Shown here piece after piece: positions 38,801 through 48,363 of a stretch of 64,000 nt of DNA (its first letter is position 1; the number at the start of each line of letters is the position of its first letter). The position numbers and the translations under genes are program-made. Under the pieces are notes generated by a model. It was given only the letters and a program-made list of their open reading frames with translations, was not told where the DNA came from and ran no database searches. The DNA is from Pomacea canaliculata (lineage: Eukaryota > Mollusca > Gastropoda > Architaenioglossa > Ampullariidae). The stretch is from NCBI RefSeq assembly GCF_003073045.1, contig NC_037598.1:6958342-7022341 (forward strand), given 5' to 3'.

Positions 38801-41800
38801 TCATTCATCAGTCTTGTCAAGCATAGCCCAGGCTTCTTCTAAAGTGATGTCACGACAACTTGCTTAAACTGAGGAGAAACGGCCTGTGCAAAGCGAGTGA
38901 TTCAGAATTGAATGACACAACAAAGTCCAAATTCTTCTTCATAAGTGTCAATGGGGCAAGGAAGCAAGATCTGGCTGGAGTAGATTAGAAGCATTTTGAT
39001 ACAAAAGCTACCATAAACTCCGAGCGTTTACTTGTTGCAACTTTTTGAAGATTAGAAAAGTAATAGCAGACATTCTTGCTTTGGTGCCTGTGCACTAAGC
39101 CAGGTTGGAGTATTATTGTCTGCTTGTCTATGTGCAGGGCTAGATTTGAGAGTTTGTGTAGCACCATTCTTCCACAATGCACACAGCTAATACAGTCTGC
39201 ACTAACAGAGGCTGTCTGCTCCAAACAGGACATAATGCGGGTTAGTATAATTATCTGTTCTTCTGACATAGATGTTATTTCAATTCTAACTGGAATATGC
39301 TTCCTTGTTTGCACTGTTTGTTTGATGTTTGGTTTTTTGTGAGGGGGCTGGTAGTTGTGCATTTATTTACCTTTTGTTACCATTCTGGGTGCAGGTAGTG
39401 CTCTGTGGGGGTGGTGCCAGGATGCCCCTGGTGCAACGTGTTATTTCAGACTTTTTTCCAGCATCAGAACAGCTTACATCAGTCAGTGGCGATGAAGTTA
39501 TAGCCATTGGGGCAGCTAAAGAGGTACTGCTATAAGGAAGCAATCCGTGATATCATTACTAGAGATTTTCAGTTTGTTTTAAGCTACAAGAGTTTTTTTT
39601 AATTAGTGTACACTTTTTTTCTTGTACAGTGCTGCTAACATTTTTATGGTTATCTAGTCATACAATAGAAATACAAGTGGAAACATTTTTTTGGAGAAAA
39701 TTAAAATGACTTCCAACATGTGGTTAAAAAATTCTGGGTAGATTAAAAAATTAGCTTTTATAGGAATCATCATTTAAGTGCATGGTTACTTAGTCAATTA
39801 AGCATTGTCTTTTTTTATTATTATTATTATTATTTGTTTTCAGGCTGCAATCTTGGTGGGCAAAGAGGATAGTCAACTGCTTGAGATGGAAAATCAAACT
39901 TCAGTGCAGTGTCTTTCCAAAGCAGTTGCCATCAGGGTACAGAGTTTTTCTTAGGCTGTTCTCTTCAGTTAACACATTCTTATATACTATTCTTCATCAT
40001 GGCATTCTTTGTATTTTGTTGTGCTTGCATCTATGTGACAATAAATATTCTTTCTTATTTTTTCAGTTTATTATAATTGGTTGATCAGATGATAGTTCCT
40101 ATCACTGCACTTATCACCACTAAATGACAGTATATTTTGACACTTTGAAATGCTGTTATTGTTTTTTCTTCTTTTCATTCCATGTTTGTCAGGTAAATGG
40201 TGAAAAGGAAGATAATAGCAACAGGCTGCAAGTAATCTTTCCAATAGGCAGTTTGATTCCCTCAAGACAGCAGCACACAGCAACACTGACTTCTACTCAA
40301 ACATCTTTTGTCCTGGAAGTGTATGAAGCGGGCGATACAGATAGTCTTGGCACAGCCCAGAAACTTGGAAAGGTGATTTCACTTCACAGTATAGCAGCGG
40401 TTCTCAACCTGTGGGGCGCGCCCTCCTGGGGGGTGCGACGTGCTTTTGAGGGGGGCGCGAAGGTGGTCATTTTTTTAAGTTTCTTATACCGGTATTAGTG
40501 AAATTAGCTTACATTGCTGGCTAAGGGGGGTGCGTGGACGTACCTTTGTTCGTCGGGGGGCGTCACAAGTAAAAGGTTGAGAACCGCTGCAGTATAGGTT
40601 TACTTGGGAAACTGTTAATGCAACTCCATTGTTATAGAGCACTTTTAGCAGATAAACTTGTGTTTACCAAGGAGGAGCAATCCATTGTTATAGAGCACTT
40701 TTTTTTCACCACTGAACGTGGACTTAAAATGCATTAATACCCACACCTATTCAAAGGTGTGCAAGCACACACTTTAAGGAGGCATAAAATACACTTTAGG
40801 ATAATCCAAACCAACACACACACATAAAAGTATAATAACAAATAAGACAGGATGAACTGCAGAGGTGCACTTGAGATGTCGAGAAAAGTCGATGGAGACA
40901 TGAGATAGTTCTTGTGGGAGTCCTTGACTAGAAAAGCCTGACTTTCGGAGTCTAGTGCGGCTATAAATTGATCTGCCAGATGCTAAGCAGAGAACAGTAT
41001 CTCCCTGTTCTCATGTTCCCTGTGCACATATATGATGAATAAAATGCAATTTTTCAAATCATTAAGTGTAACATTATTTAACTGAAAAATTATATATACA
41101 CTTAGGAAGAGAACGGTAGATTTTCCTTGAATTTAAAAAAGTCCACTGTAAAAAATAATACAGATGGCAAAGGGACATCACTGGCTGACTTTATATGGAC
41201 AAAAAGCAATGCAATTGAACATTTACAACTATATTGGTGGCACAAAGTATGATGTGTTCTAATATTTACTCCTTTTAACCTACAACAAAGGCAACCATCA
41301 CACCATTTTAACAAGCATTTTTGAAAAATTGAGCTATAGGCTTTGCAAGAAATGTAGCCATCTATTTTTTTTTAATAAATTCAAATAAAAGTATGGAACA
41401 TAGAGAACTCCTGTCATTAAAGTAGGTTATGATGCAAAAAATTTTAAAAAGTGCCAAACAAATATTTTGTTAGAATATACATCAGACTTCAAAATATTAC
41501 TGCTTTTAATTTTTTATGTTGTCATGTTCAGCTGTTGATGTACAAATCCATGTCAAATTGAATAACTGGTATTCATCTCAAATATGGCTCTTGATCAACT
41601 GACTCATTGCCTACTTTCAAATGTAACAATATACAGTGGAACCTCGGTTAGCGAACGCCTCGGATAGCGAATTTTTCGGTTAACGAACAAAAATTTCGTT
41701 AAAAATTTGTCTCGGATAGCGAACAAAATTTCGGATAATGAACAAAAAATTTGTTAAAAATTTGTCTCGGATAGCGAACAAAATTTCTGATAACGAACAG

Positions 41801-44800
41801 CCACGTGAACCACACGTGACCGACCAGCATGTCATCATTCGCGCTCGAGACACAGTTACGATCGGTCGTTCCTTATCTGTGCGCATCCTTCTTATTTAGT
41901 GATTGTTGTGCTTTATTTTAATAAGATAATCTTCAATCATGGCTCCAAAGAAGATTAAGAGCAATTAATAGTAGTGAGGTAATGACAAGGAAGCGGCCAA
42001 CAGTTGAATTGAAAAAGGAAATGTTTTCAAAGTATGAAGGTGGCATGTGTCTGTCGGATATGTGATGTGTTACCGAAGAGTTTTACAAAAAAGGCAGAAG
42101 GAACAGACACTGGACAAGTTTTTACCTTCAACTTCAACTACAGAAAAGCGAAGTCACCCCCGATTTTATACTGTCACGTGTGCTCATGGAGGGGGAATCC
42201 AAGCAGTAATTCTAACCCTTCCTCCCCACACCTCCATCCACCCACGCCGTCAAAACGGCAAGTTTTCTGATGTTTAAATGCTTTCGTTAATGTTTCTATG
42301 TTTATTTAACTTCATTTATTTTGTTTCATAACTGTTCTTATTAAACAAATACCTACATAGCCTTTAACTTTCAAATATTAGCGAGTCAACAGGGGCTGGG
42401 AACCAATTAAATCGATTTCCTTTATTTCTTATGGAAAAAATTGTTTCGGATAACGAACATTTCGGATAACGAACAACTTTCCAGAACGGATTAAGTTCGT
42501 TAACCGAGGTTCCACTGTACTCAATAGGTTGAAATAGATTTCTTTTTTAAAAGTTTCTCAAGGGAAATAATTCATAGCAAAACAGTCCCTAAAAAAAGCC
42601 AACACTTTCTACCCTTATATACAGTATATTCATTTATTTACGCACAGTGTGACATTTTGTGACACTACCTAGTGTGCATTACAGTGTGCAAAATAGTTGT
42701 AGCTGTGACATAAGGCAAGTGTTGGCCTTATTCCCAAAATGAACAATCCGTAAAAGGTTTAGTTCCGGTTAGGAGATTTAAATATACTTGGGCGGGAGCC
42801 GACATGAAGCTGTCTCTTGTGTGTTTTCTAACTGGACAGTTTAATGAGTGCCACCTCTAATACCCACAAACCAATAACACAACATGGTGTCAGAAGTGAG
42901 CAGCAAAGTGCTAGCTGTGTGATTTCTCCAGAAAACTTTCAGGTGGGCACGTTTTTCTCATTTTGAAATATTGCGTCGTACGTTCGCAAAGTGACATTTC
43001 TCGCAAGATGGCGGAGACACATCAGAGACAACACTTCACTGCAAACGTTCCTGTTCCCTCAAAGCTGGATTTGTCTTCTAACATTGAAGTAAATTGGAAA
43101 AAATTTATTCGTCAGTGGCAGAACTATGAGGTAGCTACGCGCCTTGATAAAGAAGATTCAGCTTATCGTTGTGCAGTTCTATTAGCTTGCATTGGTGAGG
43201 ACGCACAAGAAATCTATGAAGGATTATCCTTTGCAGAAGGGGAGAACGACAAAGATATTCAGACTGTCATCGACAAGTTCAACGACTTTTGTTTGGGTAG
43301 CACACATGAGGTGTATGAGAGCTACAAGTTTCATAGCCGAAACCAAAACAAGGATGAGTCAGTTGATACTTACGTCACAGTTTTACGCAAGTTAGCAAAA
43401 TCATGTGATTTCAAAGATGTTGACCGCATGATTCGTGACAGACTTGTGATCGGTGTTCAAGATTACACTATGCGTGAAAAATTGTTGCAGAAGAAAACAC
43501 TCAAGCTTCCAGAAGCAATAGAAATTTGCAGAGCTCATGAGACGTCCAAGACTCAAGCACACTCGATGTTGGCAAGCAACAGCGAGAGTACAGTTGAGAA
43601 AACCATCAACAAGATTCAGAAAGGTCAGCGAAAAGTTCGTTGCGGTACGAAGCCAGGCCTTCGGGGAAAACCAGAGACTAAGCCATGCTCTCGATGCGGA
43701 AAAGGTTCCCACAACAGAGATGGTTGTCCTGCAAAGAACGCTAAATGCAGAAAATGTTCCAAGATTGGTCACTACGCTGCAGTCTGTCGCTCTTCAGGTT
43801 CTTCTAAGATTCACACAGTGGAAGAGGAAGAAGAAGACGAAGAAGCTTACATGGGTATGATTGTGGGCAGTGTGACAACAGATCCTTGGAAAGTCAGTCT
43901 CCTGATGGAAGACACAGAGAATGTATTTAAGCTTGACACCGGAGCTGATGTTACCGTCGTACCTCAGACCGCAGTTCCAGCAGCCAAGCGACCATTGCAG
44001 AAAGTGCGCAAGAAACTGTATGGTCCAGGTCGTGTTGAGATAGCTGTGGAAGGCATGTTCAAGGCAAAACTGACATACAAGAATGTCTCTACACTGCAAG
44101 ATGTGTATGTCGTAAAAACACTTGAAGAACCATTGCTAGGTCGACCAGCCATTACAGCGTTGAAGTTGATTGAGAGAATCAACACAGTTATAGAAGACCA
44201 CGAAAAACAGTACAAGGAAGAATTCCCAAAACTCTTCAGAGGACTAGGAAGTCTACAAGATCCTTACAAGATTCGTCTGAAAGAACAAGCTGTTCCATAT
44301 GCAGTAGCAGCTCCAAGACGCTTACCTTTGCCCTTGAAACAGAAAGTCAAGGCAGAATTGGATCAACTTGAAGAACAGGGAGTGATTCGCACAGTCACCA
44401 AGCCCAGTGATTGGTGCGCCCCAATAGTAGTGGTGCCCAAGAGCGACGAGAGAGTCAGAATCTGCGTCGATCTGAGCAAACTAAATGAAGCAGTTCGCAG
44501 AGAGAACTACCCGTTACCGTCAACAGATGAACTGTTAGCCCAGCTGTCAGGAGCAAAAATGTTCACAAAGCTTGATTGCAAAAAAGGGTTTCCATCAACT
44601 TCCACTGGATGAAGGAAGTCAGGAGTTAACAACCTTCATCACACCTTTTGGAAGGTACTGTTATACACGCTTACCCTTCGGGATAAGTTCAGGGCCAGAA
44701 GTATTTCAACGACGAATGTCTCAACTTCTGGCGAACCATGAAAATGTGATTTGTGACATTGACGATCTGCTCATTTTCGGTAAGAACAAGCAAGAACATG

Positions 44801-47800
44801 ATCGTTACTTGAAGAAAGTGATGTCGACGCTTCAAGAAGCGGGCATTACCCTGAACGACGAGAAGTGCCAGTTTGCCAAAGAGAAGATATCCTTTCTCGG
44901 GCACATCATCTCGAAAGATGGGATCGCCATCGACCCAGAGAAACTGTCTGCTGTGAAGAATTTTCCCAAGCCAGAGAACATTTCTGATCTCAGAAGATTG
45001 TTAGGAATGGTTAACCACGTTGCGAAGTTTGCAGGCCCTAACCTCGCAAACGACAGCAAACCGCTACGTGACCTGCTCAAGAAAAACATAGAGTGGTGTT
45101 GGGACACTGCTCAAGAAACCTCGTTTGAGAAGATTAAGAAACAGCTGACTGAAGCTCCAGTGTTGGCACACTATGGTACTGACAAAACGACCGTCGTCTC
45201 AACAGATGCTTCATCTTTCGGTCTCGGTGCAGTATTACTTCAGAAACAGTCAGATGGTCACCTCAAGCCAGTTTTCTACGCATCAAGAAGTATGACGGAA
45301 ACTGAGCGCAGGTACGCACAAGTTGAGCGTGAAGCACTCGCAGTGACTTGGGCGTGTGAAAAGTTCTGTGACTACATCACAGGACTTCGTGATCTGACAA
45401 TCGAAACTGACCACAAGCCATTATTGGCTCTACTGAAAACAAAGAACCTTGAAGATCTACCTCCGAGAATTCAGAGATTCCGGATGCGCCTGATGAGGTT
45501 CAAGTACAACATTGTCTACACAAGAGGCAAGAATCTCGTGACTGCTGACACACTCTCACGAGCCCCAGTAAGAAACACTCAGAAAGATGAGAGAAGTGAA
45601 GAAGAAGAGATCTTCATCAAGCAAGTGATTCAGAGCTTGCCAGCCAGTGAAAAACGCATCGAAGAAATCAAGAAAGAGACTGCAAGAGATACTGTTTGTA
45701 AGACAGTGCTGTATTATCTCCACAATGGATGGCCACGTTCTAGTCCAGAACATGAAGAACTGAAAACGTTTTGGACAGTACGTTCAGAAGTCACAGAACA
45801 TGATGGACTTCTTCTTTACAGATCAAGACTGATCATCCCTGAAGTACTGAGAACAGACATTCTCCACAGACTTCACATTGGACATCAAGGCATCGTAAAA
45901 TGTCGTGCCTTGGCCAGAGAGAGCGTTTGGTGGCCAAAGCTTTCTAAGCAGATAGAGTCCATGGTACAGAAGTGCACAATTTGCATCAAAGAGAGGCCAA
46001 TTCCCCCTGAGCCCCTCATTCCCTCTGTCACACCAGCATTCCCTTGGCAGAAAGTTGGCATGGACATCTTTGAACTGAAAAAAGAACAGTACTTACTAGT
46101 GGTGGACTATTATTCACGTTATATTGAGTTGGCACACCTAAAGAATACTTCGGCGGAAACAGTCATCAACCATGTTAAGAGCATATTTTCCCGCCATGGA
46201 ATTCCACAAATCGTCATCTCAGACAACGGCCCGCAGTTCTCCAGCAAGCAGTTCCAAACGTTCGCTCAACAGTACGAGTTCACTCACACAACAAGCAGCC
46301 CGTACTATCCACAAGCGAATGGCGAAGCCGAACGCGCCGTTCAAACTGTGAAATCAATCCTGAAGAAGGCAGATGATCCTTATTTAGCGATTCTCACATA
46401 TCGCGCTACGCCACTTCAGCAAGGTCTCAGTCCAGCAGAACTGTTGTTCGGGAGAAGACTACGCACCATGGTCCCCACCATACCATCTCAGTTTTCCGAG
46501 CAAAAGGAAAAGGAAAAAGAAAGGAAGGACTTTCAGAAGAAAGACGAGATGCAGAAGTTGAAACATAAACAGAACTTCGACAGAGCACACCGTGCCAGAC
46601 CAGCCGCTGAGTTGGAACCAGGTCAGCCAGTTTGGGTGAAGCCAACCCAGACACCAGGGACAATCATCAAGTCTCTGCCCAACAGGTCATATGAGGTAGA
46701 GACTCCCTACGGTCGCCAACGACGCAACCGCCGTCTCTTGATTCCCAGAGATCTCAATCCCGAGAATCCCAGACCTATCCCAAAGAATCTGTCGTCCCTT
46801 ATTCCAACAAACCCAAAGTCCGAAGAGGATCCCGACCCCTTGTCTGGTCTACACTCAGACGATCCAGACGTTACTGTTACCAATCCAGAGCCATGTCCAG
46901 GAGCCGCAGCCAGGAAGGTGCCAGCGTCCAAAGTCATCGCTCCTCCAGACCAGCCTGTCAAGACTACCAAGAGTGGTCGCACCATCAAGATCCCACAGAG
47001 ACTTGACTTGTAAATGATTGACTCGAATCAAACGCACATAGACTTGAATAGGAAATTCAAGAATATTAAAATTAATGTTAATTAAGTTATATTGAAACAA
47101 TGTCCATTTTAAAGAAAGGGAGATGTGACATAAGGCAAGTGTTGGCCTTATTCCCAAAATGAACAATCCGTAAAAGGTTTAGTTCCGGTTAGGAGATTTA
47201 AATATACTTGGGCGGGAGCCGACATGAAGCTGTCTCTTGTGTGTTTTCTAACTGGACAGTTTAATGAGTGCCACCTCTAATACCCACAAACCAATAACAC
47301 AACAGTAGCTATGAAGGCATTTGCTACTGCTGAAGTTTATTTGGGTGGACATGTATTTTATGCATTGGCAGATGTGTGTGCATATGCTTGTGTGCTCATG
47401 TACGCCAGCAGGTGTGTTAAGAGAGCACTTTAGCAAATCTCTTTTCCTTTACCATCAGATTGTTATGAGGGATCTCCCAGCTGGAGCAGTTATCAAGACT
47501 AACTTCCATCTGAAGAGGTAAGTATATCAGCAACTATATTTATTCTTCCTTCATCAAATTTACTAACAGCAATTCCTCTGTTGATAGTTTACAGGTCATG
47601 TAACAGGTCCTGTCTTTTCAACATTTTCCTGAAGCACACATTTCTTGATTTATGTGAAGCAGCTTCTTGTCATTTCTCAGAGTCTTTAAATAGTTTGAAG
47701 GCAAGAAGTGCTTTTATTTATTTATTTTTTTGTCTGCAGAGAAGGGGACTTGCATATAACAAGCCACGATGTCACATCAGGTCACCAAGAGAGCATCAGC

Positions 47801-47833
47801 ATTGGAGCCTCAAGCAGTTCTGACCAAAGTTGA
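32869..47833 (+). CDS. HSPA14: HSPA14, Hsp70-like ribosome-associated chaperone
   Basis: Fourteen coding exons: 32869-32925, 34313-34393, 35062-35193, 36419-36524, 36758-36848, 37040-37144, 37493-37654, 37848-38003, 39138-39240, 39395-39523, 39844-39936, 40193-40372, 47459-47517, 47740-47833. All are GT-AG with consistent phases: 1,548 nt, 515 aa (human about 509). The N-terminus [19 protein letters not shown] carries the Hsp70 phosphate-1 loop. [10 protein letters not shown] (about 196-206) is phosphate-2 and [15 protein letters not shown] (332 on) is the adenosine motif. A short substrate-binding part begins near 405 and, as in the family, the C-terminal lid is missing. In mammals HSPA14 pairs with DNAJC2 as the ribosome-associated complex that assists nascent chains in the cytosol. 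Intron 12 is 7,086 bp and full of transposons, including a gypsy element in sense orientation that could disturb splicing. The start codon has a weak -3 base (T) but G at +4. Confidence 0.95.
33808..34125 (-). repeat. Dispersed repeat copy A, in HSPA14 intron 1
   Basis: About 310 bp closely similar to 57,927-58,233 throughout, for example gttaggagtaaagataca, ttggatctcc.tcaaatgg and tgcgttggcattgcag. On the minus strand the unit ends in GACAATAAAGTCTGATTTGA followed by TGATT repeats, the form of a non-LTR retrotransposon or SINE 3' end with a short-repeat tail. Confidence 0.65.
38100..38640 (-). pseudogene. Minus-strand coding-like relic in HSPA14 intron 8
   Basis: On the minus strand, text of coding character appears in broken pieces: [20 protein letters not shown] (about 38,600-38,540), then a 99-codon open stretch at 38,430-38,131 rich in Lys/Glu/Thr. 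A SINE-like phrase (ctcaatacgctttacat) lies at 38,120-38,137. The pieces may come from a LINE ORF1 or a processed pseudogene. I do not recognise the source, and a chance frame is possible. Confidence 0.2.
40395..40589. mobile_element. hAT-type MITE, 195 bp, with perfect 8-bp target duplication
   Basis: The element starts CAGCGGTTCTCAACCTGTGG and ends AAAAGGTTGAGAACCGCTG, giving terminal inverted repeats of about 16 bp (CAGCGGTTCTCAACCT). Both sides are flanked by the direct repeat CAGTATAG (40,387-40,394 and 40,590-40,597). An 8-bp target duplication and CAG...CTG ends are hallmarks of the hAT superfamily. It is too short to encode a transposase and is notably GC-rich (GGGGGGCGCG-type runs). 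It lies 22 bp past the donor of HSPA14 exon 12. Confidence 0.9.
40625..40701. repeat. 21-bp direct repeat, 56-bp spacing
   Basis: TCCATTGTTATAGAGCACTTT occurs at 40,625-40,645 and again exactly at 40,681-40,701. It may be a local duplication within SINE-like sequence. Confidence 0.7.
41634..42517 (+). mobile_element. Tigger/pogo (Tc1-mariner) deletion derivative, 884 bp
   Basis: The ends are CAGTGGAACCTCGGTTAGCGAAC and, at the right, GTTCGTTAACCGAGGTTCCACTG, terminal inverted repeats of about 22 bp flanked by TA (41,632-41,633 and 42,518-42,519). This is the classic Tigger terminus. A subterminal block of about 60 bp (TTTGTCTCGGATAGCGAACA) is repeated at 41,706 and 41,761. Inside, an ATG at 41,939 (MAPKKIKSN then stop) and a downstream frame [19 protein letters not shown] resemble the transposase N-terminal helix-turn-helix. 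Soon after comes [18 protein letters not shown], resembling a transposase C-terminal tail. The DDE core between them is missing, so the copy cannot move on its own. Confidence 0.85.
42704..42884 (+). repeat. 5' LTR of the gypsy element
   Basis: 181 bp, begins TGTGACATAAGG and ends AACACAACA (TG...CA). A TATA-like ATTTAAATATA at about 42,775-42,785 is a likely promoter element. It appears identical to the copy at 47,124-47,304. Confidence 0.95.
42885..42898 (+). other. Primer binding site
   Basis: TGGTGTCAGAAGTG begins at the base after the 5'LTR. It is complementary to the usual 3' end of animal tRNA-Leu (CACUUCUGACACCA, from memory), so a leucine tRNA is the likely minus-strand primer. Confidence 0.7.
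43008..47013 (+). pseudogene. gypsy gag-pol polyprotein gene, broken by one frameshift
   Basis: The first ATG (43,008) follows AAG with G at +4. Frame one carries gag with two CCHC zinc knuckles (43,686-43,790), the aspartic protease motif DTGAD (from 43,935) and the start of reverse transcriptase, then stops at 44,612. The reading continues one frame over to a stop at 47,013: RT, whose usual YxDD box reads DIDD (44,755-44,766); RNase H (TDASSFG, about 45,204); integrase HHCC finger (45,874-45,983); and DD35E core (D at 46,063, D at 46,222, E at 46,330). The frame change falls in a run of six A residues (44,580-44,585) inside RT and needs a +1 shift, so a one-base insertion or homopolymer sequencing error is more likely than programmed -1 frameshifting. 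Apart from this break the gene looks intact. A C-terminal basic, Pro-rich tail follows integrase. Confidence 0.9.
47110..47123 (+). other. Polypurine tract
   Basis: AAAGAAAGGGAGA lies directly before the 3'LTR (47,111-47,123), as expected for plus-strand priming. Confidence 0.85.
47124..47304 (+). repeat. 3' LTR of the gypsy element
   Basis: 181 bp, apparently identical to the 5'LTR and followed by the target duplication GTAGC. Confidence 0.95.
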
Positions 47834-48015
47834 TGAGGTTTTACCTTAGGCATTTCACATTTTAATCTTTTCTGAGTTTTGGCTTGTGTAGATGACGTAC
47901 TTGCAACTGAGCATTAATTGGTCCGCTATTTTGAAAGCAAAAGAAGTCTCTGTTAACTATGTGTGATATTGTGAGCTAGTGAAGCATTCAAAACAGAAAT
48001 GGGTTCCATGTGTTG

Positions 48016-48060
48016 TTTATTCACTTGTTCATTCTCAAAGCAATTTGTAAACACAATAAA
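48016..48060. terminator. Facing poly(A) signals of HSPA14 and the minus-strand membrane gene
   Basis: HSPA14 has AATAAA at 48,055-48,060, 222 nt after its stop. On the minus strand the first clear AATAAA after the membrane protein's stop is at 48,021-48,016. If both are used, the two 3'UTRs overlap by a few tens of bases. Use of either signal is inferred. Confidence 0.4.
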
Positions 48061-48363
48061 ATTGTTTCATCAAGTGTTTCGTTGTAGTTGATATGTATTA
48101 ACTACTTAGTGTGATTCAGATTGACAGATAAGGGAAAAATTAATGCAGTGTCTCTAAAAGGCTTATTTTTCAGTTACTTGCAAGGGTTAGCTTAAAATAT
48201 ATAGGATCCATTTAAGGATCAAGAATAGACTATGCTTGACAAATTTTGTTGGATTCTTTTAAGCCAACTTGTTTGAATTGAGCATTTCTTTTGCCACTTA
48301 TTACACGTGTGACATTGTCCATCTACCTCCATGACACGTGATATGCTTGGGACAGTCATTTTA

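Larger units (their letters stand above)
42704..47304 (+). mobile_element. Ty3/gypsy LTR retrotransposon, 4.6 kb, nearly intact
   Basis: Two 181-bp LTRs that look identical by eye bound the element, which is flanked by a perfect 5-bp target duplication GTAGC (42,699-42,703 and 47,305-47,309). Order: 5'LTR, primer binding site, gag with two CCHC knuckles, protease, reverse transcriptase, RNase H, integrase, polypurine tract, 3'LTR. RT-RH-IN order defines Ty3/gypsy; short LTRs and a zinc-knuckle gag suggest the mag-like branch (inference). No envelope-like frame is present. It is inserted in intron 12 of HSPA14 in the sense orientation. Identical LTRs imply recent insertion. Confidence 0.95.

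Noticed and set aside
42047..42277. Overlapping 76- and 78-codon frames as real genes
   Set aside because: They lie inside the Tigger derivative and are remnants or shadows of its transposase.
44555..44612. Programmed ribosomal frameshift in the gypsy gag-pol
   Set aside because: The frame change lies in the middle of reverse transcriptase, not at the gag-pol junction, and needs +1 rather than the usual -1 slip.
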